DNA of 64,000 bases. Origin: Paraktedonobacter carboxidivorans. GTDB lineage: Bacteria > Chloroflexota > Ktedonobacteria > Ktedonobacterales > Ktedonobacteraceae. Below are positions 24,953 to 33,679 of this stretch, piece by piece. The notes beneath the pieces were generated by a model. The model made no database searches, was not told the DNA's origin, and saw only the letters and a list, made by a program, of their open reading frames with translations. Position numbers and translations under genes: made by a program. Position 1 is the first letter of the stretch. Each line of letters starts with the position of its first letter. Location of the stretch: the NCBI GenBank assembly GCA_041156125.1, contig JBEVTI010000021.1, positions 24,676 through 88,675 of the forward strand, in the 5' to 3' direction.

Positions 24953-26125
24953 CTACCCCACGGGAAGCGCTATCAGCTGCCCTCTACCCAGGCTCCAGAG
25001 TTTTCCACGCTGAGGAGGTTGGACAGAAGCAGGCTGCGGCAGAAACTGTGGCTGATATGGGTATGGATTGGGGGTTGGAGTCCATTGCTGTGAAGCAGCA
25101 TAACCATTGTAAGGAGCAGCATAGCCGCCAGAAGCTCCAGGCTGAGAGGTTGGTGGCGTAGATGAATTGGCCGCAACCTGTCTGATTGGCTTCTGCTCCT
25201 CAGGTCCGACTATGGGCAGCGAGCCCTGGGATTGCCGCGCGAATTCAGTGGGTGCCAGAGGCGGGGTGGACGAGAGAATGGTTGGAGACCCGGCTTCTGT
25301 GTGGGCGGTGGAATGGTTGCCTGTTTGCCCCAACGCGTTGGCAAAGGCCAACATATTACCAAAGCGCTGCTTGGGATCTTTGGCCAGAGCAGTCGTGATT
25401 GCCAGTTCCACATCGGATGGCATCTCTGGCACTTTGGCGCGTAGAGGTGGCAAAGTCGCGAACATATGCTGGGTACACAGTTCAGTAAAAGAGCCATTGA
25501 AGGGTCGCTCACCGCTCAGCCACTCGTAGGCAGTAATGGCGAGCGAATACTGGTCGCTGGCAGGGCGCGGGTGACCCTGAATCTGCTCTGGTGACATATA
25601 AGCTACTGTGCCAATTACATCCTGTGTGCTTTGATAGCGCGAGCTTTGCGCCACCAGGGCGATGCCAAAATCACTGAGCAAAATATCGCTGCGTCTGTCT
25701 AGCAGCATGTTCTCCGGTTTCACATTGCGATGCACAAGTTTCTCGTTATGGGCCTGTTGCAGAGCTTCTGCGGACTGTTTGACGTATTGTTTGACGGTAT
25801 CGAGGGGCACGCGCTCGCCTTTTTTGTGGCGCTGACGCAGCGTACCATTAGGCGCGTAGTCCATGACCAGAAAAGGCGTCTCATTGTCTACGCCAAAATC
25901 GAGGACGCGGATAATATGCGGATGGAGCAGGCGCGCGACAGTCTGCGCCTCTGTAAGGAAGTTTTCCAGATCCTCTGGATTTGCTAGCCGAGCTTGTAAG
26001 ACCTTGACTGCCACCTGGGTCTTTAAATAAATATGCTCACCCAGATAGACTTCGGCGAAGCCGCCACGCCCTAGCAGGCTGACTAGGCGGTAGTTACCCA
26101 ATTGCTGTCCCACTCGATCTACCAT
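24953..26125 (-). CDS. Ser/Thr protein kinase homologue, probably a pseudokinase
   Basis: A 390-residue PknB-type kinase. The glycine loop GRGGFAEV (19-26), VAVKVL lysine, DFG (LSDFGIAL) and the activation segment GTVAYMSPEQ are present. The catalytic loop, however, reads HRNVKPEN: residue 134 is Asn (AAT, 25724-25726) where active kinases have Asp, so catalysis is doubtful. After residue 265 follows a Pro/Gln/Ser-rich linker (PYPYQPQFLPQP). The stop TAG (24953-24955) comes right after a G4 run; one more G would extend the protein into the membrane domain downstream. It begins ATG at 26125. In Chloroflexota such kinases often carry sensor or membrane domains. Confidence 0.85.
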   Translation of the reverse strand: MVDRVGQQLGNYRLVSLLGRGGFAEVYLGEHIYLKTQVAVKVLQARLANPEDLENFLTEAQTVARLLHPHIIRVLDFGVDNETPFLVMDYAPNGTLRQRHKKGERVPLDTVKQYVKQSAEALQQAHNEKLVHRNVKPENMLLDRRSDILLSDFGIALVAQSSRYQSTQDVIGTVAYMSPEQIQGHPRPASDQYSLAITAYEWLSGERPFNGSFTELCTQHMFATLPPLRAKVPEMPSDVELAITTALAKDPKQRFGNMLAFANALGQTGNHSTAHTEAGSPTILSSTPPLAPTEFARQSQGSLPIVGPEEQKPIRQVAANSSTPPTSQPGASGGYAAPYNGYAASQQWTPTPNPYPYQPQFLPQPASVQPPQRGKLWSLGRGQLIALPVG

Positions 26126-26211
26126 TAGAAATTCTTCCTCTCTGCTTAAAGCAGTTATAGTCCAATAGTTCTACTAAGAACGAGCGTAACGTATAGAGTC
26201 AAGATTTACCC

Positions 26212-26288
26212 TGAGTGAGCGAAGAGAGGCCGGGTGATCCCTATTGCTCTATGCCATAGGGATCACCCGGCCTCTCTTCGCTCACTCA
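26212..26288. repeat. Long perfect inverted repeat (33-base arms)
   Basis: Arms 26212-26244 and 26256-26288 are perfectly complementary over 33 bases with an 11-base loop. It lies between the start of the kinase gene and the end of the 26313-26603 gene, both minus-strand. There is no U-tract on the minus strand after it, and an A6 run follows on the + strand, so it is not a textbook terminator, though it could stop transcription from the upstream gene. Confidence 0.6.
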
Positions 26289-26312
26289 AAAAAACAATTC
26301 TAGCAGACCTGA

Positions 26313-26603
26313 CTACAAGATCGCAGAGATCAGAGCCATCAGACAAACAATAATCCCTACAACCATGATAGCAAAAACAAGAATACCTGTGCGAGCGTAT
26401 TGCAAGCCATAATCCCGCACCCGGGGCAATGCATTGTCACGAGAAGAGAGCACAGTGGAGGATGACTCTTCTACCTCATATGCCATCTTGCGCGAATGAT
26501 CGCCCAGCACTCCATGTGCGTAAAGGTGCATATTAAAGCGATATCCCGCATAAATGGACGCGATTAGCACAGTTAGTGTTACCAGAAAGATTAACATTGC
26601 CAT
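26313..26603 (-). CDS. Small two-helix membrane protein
   Basis: A 96-residue protein with a hydrophobic helix at each end (LIFLVTLTVLIASIYAGY, and GILVFAIMVVGIIVCLMALI) and a hydrophilic centre rich in Ser, Glu and Arg, so a hairpin topology. I do not recognise a family. The ATG follows GGAGACAATAATA. It ends at a long inverted repeat and is followed on the same strand by the pseudokinase gene. Confidence 0.6.
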   Translation of the reverse strand: MAMLIFLVTLTVLIASIYAGYRFNMHLYAHGVLGDHSRKMAYEVEESSSTVLSSRDNALPRVRDYGLQYARTGILVFAIMVVGIIVCLMALISAIL

Positions 26604-26758
26604 TATTATTGTCTCCTTACCAGACCCAAGGTTCTGGCTGTTATTCCTATCTTATACCATCTTGCACCAGGGCGTTCTATTATAAAGACGATACTCACGA
26701 TAGAATATAAAAATTTCAGAGCCGGGTCTGGCAAAAGGAGAAAAGCGGGCCACTCAGA

Positions 26759-27721
26759 CTAGAGCATGGCTGTAACTTTGCGTAGTTTGCCCCCTCTCAC
26801 AAAGTTAATCACGATGCGCTGACCAGTGGTATGGCGGCGTACGATTTGCTGTAAATCACGTGGTTCGCTGACCGGATCGCCTGCCGCGCCCACGATCACA
26901 TCCATGCGTTTCAGTTCCGCGTGGTCGGCTGGTCCGTCAGCCCTGATCTCTAGCACCTCCATGCCGTAATGTTGGTTCAGGTTGAGATCCTGGCGCAATT
27001 TTTCATCCAGTTGCACACGCATGCCGCCTACGCCCAGCGAGACACCAGCAGGTGCGGCGCTACGGTCCTTGTTCATACGCGCCATTGCCGACGTAACGGT
27101 ATCCAGGGGTATCGAGAAGCCGAGTCCTTGAGCCATAGGCATCATAGCTGTAGTAATCCCTACCACACGACCCCAGCTATCGACCAGTGGACCACCGGAA
27201 TTGCCTGGATTAATCGATGTATCAGTTTGAATCAGGCCGCTCAGTTTACGTATACCTGGCGCGTCCAGCGTGCGATTGAGCGCACTGACCACCCCGGCAG
27301 TTACGGTCCAGTTCAAACCATAAGGATTGCCAACCGCGATCACCAGTTGTCCGACTTTGAGTTGCGCGCGATGCATCTCAGCGACTGGCAGATGCTCAGC
27401 CCCGATACGCACAATGGCTACATCTACCTCGGAGTCGGCACCAACCAGGCCCGCGTCAAAGCTACGCTCATCGGCCAACGTTACCCGAATACGACGCGCC
27501 TGAGCTACAACATGGGCATTGGTAAGAATCTGACCATCGGAGGAGAAAATGAAGCCTGAGCCCAACCCACCTTCGGAGCGCCCATAGCCATACGAACGAT
27601 AACGCCCGCCTTCACGTTCAATATCAATACGCACCACCGCCGGCCCCACGCGTTCCGCCGCTGTGGTGACCGAACGGGAATAGGCATCTAATGCCTGAGT
27701 ATCCTGTTCCTCTATACTCAT
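26759..27721 (-). CDS. HtrA/DegP-type serine protease with PDZ domain, no signal peptide
   Basis: A 320-residue trypsin-fold protease. The catalytic triad is visible: His in ILTNAHVV (near 68), Asp in EVDVAIVRI (near 98), Ser in INPGNSGGPLV (near 172). GSGFIFSSDG and the TAGVVSALNR block are HtrA-like. A single PDZ domain follows (GMEVLEIRADGPADHAELKRMDVIVGAAG), ending in VNFVRGGKLRKVTAML. Unlike most HtrAs there is no N-terminal signal or transmembrane helix (start MSIEEQDTQALDAYSR), so it appears cytoplasmic or peripherally attached. Monocistronic; ATG at 27721. Confidence 0.9.
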   Translation of the reverse strand: MSIEEQDTQALDAYSRSVTTAAERVGPAVVRIDIEREGGRYRSYGYGRSEGGLGSGFIFSSDGQILTNAHVVAQARRIRVTLADERSFDAGLVGADSEVDVAIVRIGAEHLPVAEMHRAQLKVGQLVIAVGNPYGLNWTVTAGVVSALNRTLDAPGIRKLSGLIQTDTSINPGNSGGPLVDSWGRVVGITTAMMPMAQGLGFSIPLDTVTSAMARMNKDRSAAPAGVSLGVGGMRVQLDEKLRQDLNLNQHYGMEVLEIRADGPADHAELKRMDVIVGAAGDPVSEPRDLQQIVRRHTTGQRIVINFVRGGKLRKVTAML

Positions 27722-28042
27722 ATTTCACACAGCATTTCTATGGAACCCTTTGTCCCCTCCTCAGCCCTTGACCAGGGCAGTTCAGAGAAAACAATCTGCA
27801 GGATTGCGCGTGCGAGGCTACGATTCCTTTGTGGTGCCCTTATTGTATCACATTCTTGCTCTGCTAGATTGCCAATCTTGCGCAAAAAGAGCTTTGAGAA
27901 AGTCACTTTTCCTATCTCATCCTTGTCTGATCTCCCCTGTGTTATAATCCACTCTGTACGATCCCTCTAGCTACTGAATAAAATGATCCATGGACCAATC
28001 TGACAAGACCCATTATTTTCATCTCAGGAGGTAAATTTCTCG

Positions 28043-28552
28043 TTGAAACGCATACTCTTACTCTGTATTTTAGGCCTGGTGCTTTTAGCAGGCTTACAAG
28101 CCTGCGATCTCTCTATCGGCACCACCAGTTCATCCACCCCTACGCCCAGCGCCACCAGTGCTACGAGACCCGCGACCAGCGCTATTACGACAACTACCCA
28201 GCCCACACCTACAGCAACCAGTTCAGCCATGGCTAGTGACCTGACAAGCATCATTACCGCTTACTATAACTTGATTGAGATAAAGAATTATGCTCAGGCT
28301 TATACCTATCTGGACGCCAAGGCTACTAACTCCACCAGCGGCCAGACCCTCACCCAGAGCAGTTTTATCCAACTGGCGCAACAGATGGATAGCGAAGAAG
28401 GTACGATTGTCACTTTCGATATCGGTGTCTTCCCCCCTTCTCCTGATGTGATTATGACGATCACGCGTAGCAGCATTGGACCATATCACACGCATCTGAC
28501 TATGCAACAGGAAGATAATACCTGGAAAATTATGTCACTCGATCGTATCTAA
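28043..28552 (+). CDS. Lipoprotein with Thr/Ser/Pro linker
   Basis: A 169-residue exported lipoprotein. The signal peptide RILLLCILGLVLLAGLQAC ends in a lipobox with Cys21. A 40-residue low-complexity Thr/Ser/Pro linker follows, then a globular domain of about 110 residues (IITAYYNLIEIKNYAQAYTYLDAKAT, and IGPYHTHLTMQQEDNTWKIMSLDRI), which resembles the NTF2-like DUF4878/DUF4440 lipoprotein domains. The start is TTG with AGGAGGT ten bases upstream. An extended -10 TGTTATAAT is at 27940-27948. Likely a surface protein of unknown function. Confidence 0.75.
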   Translation: MKRILLLCILGLVLLAGLQACDLSIGTTSSSTPTPSATSATRPATSAITTTTQPTPTATSSAMASDLTSIITAYYNLIEIKNYAQAYTYLDAKATNSTSGQTLTQSSFIQLAQQMDSEEGTIVTFDIGVFPPSPDVIMTITRSSIGPYHTHLTMQQEDNTWKIMSLDRI

Positions 28553-28563
28553 AAACAAAATAC

Positions 28564-28594
28564 AGCCGGGTCCGTCAATTGACCAGACCCGGCT
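28564..28594. terminator. Hairpin between convergent lipoprotein and response-regulator genes
   Basis: AGCCGGGTC (28564-28572) pairs with GACCCGGCT (28586-28594) through a 13-base loop. It follows the lipoprotein stop by 11 bases, and the response-regulator gene ends 27 bases further on the other strand. Confidence 0.6.
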
Positions 28595-28620
28595 ACTCTG
28601 ACGAAAACCAATGGCGCGAC

Positions 28621-29091
28621 TTAAAGAGGCTGACCCTCTGGCGCTAATGCTTCATTGATCGCGTTCACCAGGGCCTGTAGTTTAAATGGTTTCTCGACCA
28701 GGGCAGCATCAGGCGCGATTGTCAACGCGATGTTAATTTCAGAGGTTGGAGCTGCCGTACAAAAAATTAAAGGCAGGGCATAGGTACGCGGATGGCTGCG
28801 CAGGAAGCGTAAAACATCCAGGCCAGGCATGGTCGGCAGATGAAGATCGAGGATCAAGATATCGATAGGTAAAGGACCGGTTTCACCAGTTCCTTTTGTT
28901 AGAGGAGAGGGCAACTTGTAGAGATCCAATACGGCGAGACTTCCCAAACATTCCTGAGCATCTCCATAAAGAATTACGTCGTGACCAGCATAATTGAGCA
29001 TAGTAACACAGAGTTTCGCGATCCGCATATTATCTTCAAGGAGACCAACACGGGCCATAAAGTCTACCAGGTTCTTTCTTTCGAGACACAT
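28621..29091 (-). CDS. Response regulator, single receiver domain
   Basis: A receiver domain with no output domain. ARVGLLEDNMRIAKLCVTMLNYAGHDV gives the acidic pocket (E/D), DILILDLHLPTMPGLDVLRFLRSH holds the phosphoacceptor Asp, IFCTAA the Thr and VEKPFKL the Lys. A loop of about 15 residues between strands 2 and 3 (LPSPLTKGTGETGP) is longer than usual. The frame is open from 29142; plausible starts are ATG 29091 and ATG 29058, and the receiver fold needs only the latter. No kinase gene is adjacent. Probably a diffusible signalling protein. Confidence 0.8.
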   Translation of the reverse strand: MCLERKNLVDFMARVGLLEDNMRIAKLCVTMLNYAGHDVILYGDAQECLGSLAVLDLYKLPSPLTKGTGETGPLPIDILILDLHLPTMPGLDVLRFLRSHPRTYALPLIFCTAAPTSEINIALTIAPDAALVEKPFKLQALVNAINEALAPEGQPL

Positions 29092-29430
29092 ACCATTATG
29101 CCTGATTGTAAATGAATAGATGGGCACTGTCAAGTTATTCATTGAATATTAGCAAAAAGTCCCTGCTTTTACGCCCTGCTGTCTTGGCCCACGGCCAGCT
29201 ACGGGGAGCTTCTGGCGCAGCTGGTTTTTCTGTGTATCTCTAACAAATAATCCTCGCACCTTGAAATAAATAACAAAACAAATATTTGATCACATTGCGA
29301 GATAAAGTACACAATCCGCAGCAGTTGCTGGCAGAGAAAGCTGCCATCGTTAGTAGAGATATGATACTATGGTTCCCGAAGTCGATTCTGTCAGGGCATT
29401 CTTGCCCAACATCACATACTTGAGAAAAAT

Positions 29431-29886
29431 ATGAGCACACAGAACACAGAAAACGCTTTCCCTGTCAGCGTTGTGCGCTACGGTATGGGAAAAGAAATAC
29501 AGCTATATTCTCAGGAACTGGTCATCACCAGCCGGGAAGAAGGCCGGGAAATTCGCTTGCCTCTGGATAGTATTGAACGGCTTACTCTGGCTCCCGGCGA
29601 TCCCAATCCCGCAAAACTTGTGTTGATCGCCGATCTCGTCGATGGCTCGACGGTCCTGCTGGTCGAAGGCATGACGAACGCGCGCGAGTTCCGCGCCATG
29701 CTGCCTCATCTGACACGCATGCGCCCGGAACTCCAGCTCGATCCACCAGATATGGCCGAACAGCTACGCCAGGCTCTGAACAATCGGCGCGCCTGGAATC
29801 TAACCTGTCTGGGCGCTATTATTCTCATTTGCCTCTTTCTGTACGGCCTTTACCTGCTGGTTGCATTTATCGGCATGCATCACTAA
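29431..29886 (+). CDS. Hypothetical protein with C-terminal membrane anchor
   Basis: A 151-residue protein. Residues 10-90 look like a small beta-rich domain (YSQELVITSREEGREIRLPLDSIERLTLAPG; KLVLIADLVDGSTVLLVEGM) reminiscent of PH-like domains, followed by a helix and one transmembrane segment (CLGAIILICLFLYGLYLLVAFIG) at the end. I do not recognise the family. The 288 bases upstream (29143-29430) contain no other gene and no strong promoter match. Confidence 0.6.
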   Translation: MSTQNTENAFPVSVVRYGMGKEIQLYSQELVITSREEGREIRLPLDSIERLTLAPGDPNPAKLVLIADLVDGSTVLLVEGMTNAREFRAMLPHLTRMRPELQLDPPDMAEQLRQALNNRRAWNLTCLGAIILICLFLYGLYLLVAFIGMHH

Positions 29887-30004
29887 AGGCGCTTACAACC
29901 ATAAGCTGACCAGTAAAACGCACGCCTCACACCGCGCGTGTCAGGTAAGCAAAGGTGGTCAGCCTATGGGCGTAAGAATCCTGAATTGAGAAAGATTACC
30001 TGCT

Positions 30005-30949
30005 ATGAGCACACCATCTTCTGCGGCTCTACGCGAAGTATCAGACCTTAGCCCTGATCCACGTGTGCGTATCTTCCGTCGCACCCTGGCGGACTTTGAC
30101 GGTATGGAAGTTGACGCCTATGTTGTGCTGGGTAGCACTCACGTGGTGCTTCTGGATACCCTGACCTGCCCGGAAGATCTGGCACAAGTTATGGCCACGA
30201 TTGAGCCTCACCTGGCTGACCGGCAGTTGCTCTGTATCAACAGCCACGCGGACTGGGATCATTGCTGGGGCAATGGCTATCTCAAACATAGGCGCAGCTA
30301 CGTTCCGCTTCTCGCTCACGTGGATTGCCGACAGCGGCTGATCTCAGCAGAGGCCCTCGCAGAACTGGCGGACTACCAGCGTCAGTCAGCGCTTTTCCAC
30401 GCCGTCACCCTGGTCCCACCCACTCTGACCTTCCACGAGCAGTTGACAATCTCCGCTGGAGATCTGACTATCGAGCTACTGCACACGCCTGGTCATTGTC
30501 GCGATCATATCGCGGCCTGGCTACCTGAACTACACCTTCTGCTAGCTTTCGATACGCTCGAACATCCATTGCCTGGCATCGCGGATAGTTCCTGTGTGCC
30601 CCAGATGTTCTCTACCCTTCACAGTTTGCTTCAACTCAACGCGCAATATGTGCTCTGCTCCCACAGCCACAGCATAAGCCCGGCCTTGCTCTCCAACAAC
30701 CTGACTTATCTCAACGAAATCGAACGCCGCGCCCACCTTCTGCTAGGCCAACGCATTCCTACCACCGCTGAACTGCCCAGTGCTGTGAGACTCATAGATT
30801 ATCCCTTTGAGGAGGTGATCGCCTATCTCAGCGCGGCAGAGCAAAAAGCCATCGACCAGACCTATTATAGCCAGACCCACGCGCGCAACGCTCAGGCTAT
30901 CCTGGCTTATCTATGCTCCCTCCAGGGGCGGGACGAGCTTAACACATGA
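30005..30949 (+). CDS. MBL-fold metallo-hydrolase
   Basis: A 314-residue MBL-fold protein. INSHADWDHCWGN near residue 80 is the variant of the HxHxDH motif in which the first histidine is followed by Ala-Asp-Trp-Asp-His; LLHTPGHCRDHIAAWL and LLLAFDTLEH supply the later His and Asp, and LCSHSHSIS the last His. A C-terminal helical extension of about 70 residues follows (LLSNNLTYLNEIERRAHLLLG). The substrate is unknown; the family covers lactonases, glyoxalases and phosphodiesterases. ATG at 30005. Confidence 0.83.
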   Translation: MSTPSSAALREVSDLSPDPRVRIFRRTLADFDGMEVDAYVVLGSTHVVLLDTLTCPEDLAQVMATIEPHLADRQLLCINSHADWDHCWGNGYLKHRRSYVPLLAHVDCRQRLISAEALAELADYQRQSALFHAVTLVPPTLTFHEQLTISAGDLTIELLHTPGHCRDHIAAWLPELHLLLAFDTLEHPLPGIADSSCVPQMFSTLHSLLQLNAQYVLCSHSHSISPALLSNNLTYLNEIERRAHLLLGQRIPTTAELPSAVRLIDYPFEEVIAYLSAAEQKAIDQTYYSQTHARNAQAILAYLCSLQGRDELNT

Positions 30950-30974
30950 GTTGCTGCATTGTCCCGCCCCTGGA
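30921..30974. terminator. GC-rich hairpin overlapping the MBL stop codon
   Basis: TCCAGGGGCGGGAC (30921-30934) lies in the last codons of the MBL gene and pairs with GTCCCGCCCCTGGA (30961-30974). The 26-base loop contains the stop codon. Such overlap resembles intrinsic terminators formed by coding ends; the U-tract is weak (TAGTTCCCTT). Confidence 0.5.
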
Positions 30975-31219
30975 TAGTTCCCTTGAAGGGGAGCACGAAA
31001 TCACATACAATAGAGTAACCATATGGATGCGCACGCTGAACCAGAAGCCACACTTTTACAAAATACGCACCAGGAACAGGCATCCTATGTCGAATAGTGT
31101 AGCTCCTACCTGAACTTTGCGCGCTTAAAATATGACTCACCTGACATATATCAGTAGTCGCTGGTGACTGGCTGGGAATGTATACTACAAACAAACTCGC
31201 AGAGGAGGAGACAGACAGT

Positions 31220-31990
31220 ATGGGCAGTTTAGCAGGAAAAGTCGCGATTGTGACCGGCGCGGCCTCGGGTATTGGCCTGGCGGTGGCGCGAGATTTCGCC
31301 GAACAGGGCATACGGGTCACGCTCGCGGATATCGATGTCGCGTCCGGCCAGGCAGCCGCAGCAGAACTGTTGGGAGCGCGTTTCCAGAGGGCAGATATAA
31401 GTCAGGCCGAGGAGGTGCGCGCCCTGGTCGCGCAAACCAGCGCGGCTGAAGGACATGTCGATATCCTGGTCAATAACGCGGGCCTCCAGCATGTCGCCTC
31501 CATTGTCGAGTTTCCTGAAGAGAAGTGGCGTCTGATGTTGGAGATTATGTTGACCGCGCCTTTTCTGCTGACTCAGGCTGTGCTGCCGGGCATGTACGAG
31601 CGCAAGTGGGGACGGATCATCAATATCGCCTCAGTCCACAGTCTGCGCGCCTCTCCCTTTAAAGCTGCCTATGTGACTGCCAAGCACGGCCTGCTCGGTC
31701 TGACCCGCGTGACCGCGTTGGAGGCCGCGGAATACGGCGTGACCTGCAATGCCATCTGCCCCTCCTATGTACGCACCCCGCTGGTTGAAAAGCAGATTGC
31801 CGCTCAGGCTAAAGTTCACAACCTCCCCGAAAGCGAGGTCGTCGAAAAGGTCATGGTCACCGAAGGCGCCATCAAACGCCTGCTGGAACCGTCCGAGGTG
31901 GCCCAACTGGTTACTTATCTATGTAGCGCCGCCGCCAGTGGCATCACTGGCAGCGCTCAGACCATCGACTGCGGCTGGACCGCGCATTAG
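31220..31990 (+). CDS. 3-hydroxybutyrate dehydrogenase-like SDR
   Basis: A 256-residue classical short-chain dehydrogenase. NAD site TGAASGIGLA, then NNAG, catalytic Ser in INIASVHSLRASP, and the Tyr-x-x-x-Lys in AAYVTAKHG. The segments LQHVASIVEFPEEKW and NAICPSYVRTPLVEKQIA are typical of D-beta-hydroxybutyrate dehydrogenases. It would oxidise 3-hydroxybutyrate to acetoacetate. ATG at 31220 has GAGGAGGAG upstream; the frame is open to 31178. It converges on an acyl-CoA synthetase gene 3 bases away, so both may serve lipid or polyhydroxybutyrate turnover. Confidence 0.85.
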   Translation: MGSLAGKVAIVTGAASGIGLAVARDFAEQGIRVTLADIDVASGQAAAAELLGARFQRADISQAEEVRALVAQTSAAEGHVDILVNNAGLQHVASIVEFPEEKWRLMLEIMLTAPFLLTQAVLPGMYERKWGRIINIASVHSLRASPFKAAYVTAKHGLLGLTRVTALEAAEYGVTCNAICPSYVRTPLVEKQIAAQAKVHNLPESEVVEKVMVTEGAIKRLLEPSEVAQLVTYLCSAAASGITGSAQTIDCGWTAH

Positions 31991-31993
31991 CTC

Positions 31994-33502
31994 TCACCCA
32001 AATTGCTGAGCCAGTTCGGCCTTGATAACTTTGCCCATGATGTTGCGCGGCAAAGCCTGGGTGAAATAGATGGCGCGGGGCAGTTTGTAACGGGCCAGTT
32101 TGTCTGCGCAATAGGCAAGGATCTCCTCCGCGCTGAGACCACCAGGTGTACGCGGCACGACGATGGCCACACCAACCTCGCCCCAGCGCGGATCTGGCCG
32201 AGGAATGACCGCGACCTCAAGCACACCGGGATGAGTCACGAGCACGCTCTCAACCTCGGCGGGATAGATATTCTCGCCTCCTGAAATAAACATCTCTTTC
32301 TTGCGCCCGACAATAAAGTAATAGCCCTCTTCGTCACAACGCACAAGGTCGCCAGTATGCCACCAGCCGTCGCGCCTGGCTTCATTAGTAGCCTCTGGCT
32401 TGCCCCAGTAGCCGGAACAGATGTGTGGACCAGCCAGCACCAGTTCTCCCACTTCGCCTGGCACGACATCGCGATCCACAGCGTCAACAAGGCGTACACG
32501 CGAGTGGAAAACTGGTCGCCCAACTGAACCAGCTTTGCGCAGCGCATCCTCTGGTGCAAGGCTAAAACAGTTGACGCCAGCTTCTGTCAGCCCATAGCCC
32601 TGGCGAAACTCCAGTCCGCGCCCGGCATAGCCCTGGAGCAGCGGCATGGGACAGGGAGAACCACCAGCCACGCAGAAACGCACCGAGGCAAAATCGGTCG
32701 TAGCAAAAGCCGGATGTTCCAGCATATTTTGAAAGACTGTAGGTACCGCGAAGACTACAGTGCAACGCTCACTTTCAATCACACGCAGAATCGCCTCGGG
32801 AGCAGGATTACGCAGCAGCACCACAGTACCTCCCAGGTGATAAAGCGGTGTGGTCAGCACGTTGAGGCCGCCCGCGTGAAAAAAAGGCGCGAACGTGGGC
32901 GTAATATCAGTCTCACGCAAACCCCAGCTAATCTGCGTATTGATCGCGTTCCAGGTAAGCATACGCTGCGCAAGCACTACCCCCTTTGGCACACCCGTCG
33001 TACCCGAGGTATAGAGAATCACCACCGGCTCCTCGCCATCCACACTCGCGTACGGTTGTGCCAGGGTCGCCAGCGTGGAGTCAGCGCCAGGAAACGCCTC
33101 GAACGCATACGCAGGCAGCGGTTCGCGCGACGCAAGGACAAGTTCGTCCACACGCTCGCCATGGGCTAGATCGTGCAGCAGCAACTTTGGCTGACAATCA
33201 GCCAGGATCACGCCTGACTCGCGCGCGGTCAGCCGCCAGTTAAGCGGCACGAGGATTGCTCCCAGGAGCGCGCAGGCGAAGAACGCGTCCAGGTATTCTG
33301 GCGCGTTATACGCCAGAATTGCCACGCGCTCACCCTGGCGCAGTTCATACTCCCGCGCCAGGTGTGCCGCTAGCGCCCGGGCCCGCATATTCAATTCGCG
33401 ATAACTCAGGCGCAACCCGCTCTCACTATCGACCAAGCCAATCTTTTCAGGCGTCAATTGCGCCCTTTTCTCCAACCACTCGCCAATGTTGATAAAGGTC
33501 AT
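31994..33502 (-). CDS. AMP-forming acyl-CoA synthetase
   Basis: A 502-residue member of the ANL superfamily. The AMP-binding loop YTSGTTGVPKGVVLAQ is near residue 164, the A5 motif GYGLTEAG near 297, the hinge and adenosine contact WWHTGDLVR near 388, GRKKEMFISGGENIYPAEVE near 409, and the catalytic lysine region ARYKLPRAIYFTQALPRNIMGKVIKAEL at the C-terminus. Long- or medium-chain fatty or aromatic acids are likely substrates. Its gene runs against the SDR gene with only three bases between, so a common metabolic role is likely but not proved. Confidence 0.88.
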   Translation of the reverse strand: MTFINIGEWLEKRAQLTPEKIGLVDSESGLRLSYRELNMRARALAAHLAREYELRQGERVAILAYNAPEYLDAFFACALLGAILVPLNWRLTARESGVILADCQPKLLLHDLAHGERVDELVLASREPLPAYAFEAFPGADSTLATLAQPYASVDGEEPVVILYTSGTTGVPKGVVLAQRMLTWNAINTQISWGLRETDITPTFAPFFHAGGLNVLTTPLYHLGGTVVLLRNPAPEAILRVIESERCTVVFAVPTVFQNMLEHPAFATTDFASVRFCVAGGSPCPMPLLQGYAGRGLEFRQGYGLTEAGVNCFSLAPEDALRKAGSVGRPVFHSRVRLVDAVDRDVVPGEVGELVLAGPHICSGYWGKPEATNEARRDGWWHTGDLVRCDEEGYYFIVGRKKEMFISGGENIYPAEVESVLVTHPGVLEVAVIPRPDPRWGEVGVAIVVPRTPGGLSAEEILAYCADKLARYKLPRAIYFTQALPRNIMGKVIKAELAQQFG

Positions 33503-33604
33503 GCATCACCTCTCTCGCGCACCATCGTTCGACCTCTGGCATTGTATGTTAAAAACCAGGGCATCTTCAATATGAGCAAGATTGCAGTCAGGGCCCTGTC
33601 AAAG

Positions 33605-33679
33605 TGCTGAGTCACCTCCGATGTTCCGGCGAGTACAAATGCTCATTGTACTCGCCGGAACATCGGAGGTGACTCAGCA
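33605..33679. repeat. Long perfect inverted repeat (34-base arms, 7-base loop)
   Basis: Arms 33605-33638 and 33646-33679 match perfectly and end one base before the stop codon of the FtsX-type gene. The geometry (34-base arms, 7-base loop) is identical to that of the hairpin at 5299-5373, although the sequences are unrelated. No U-tract follows on either strand. Confidence 0.65.

Noticed and set aside
24953..24959. Programmed -1 frameshift as the main explanation
   Set aside because: The re-pairing geometry allows it, but a second, different frameshift downstream is also needed, and the catalytic residue is lost. Mutational decay or sequence error is simpler.
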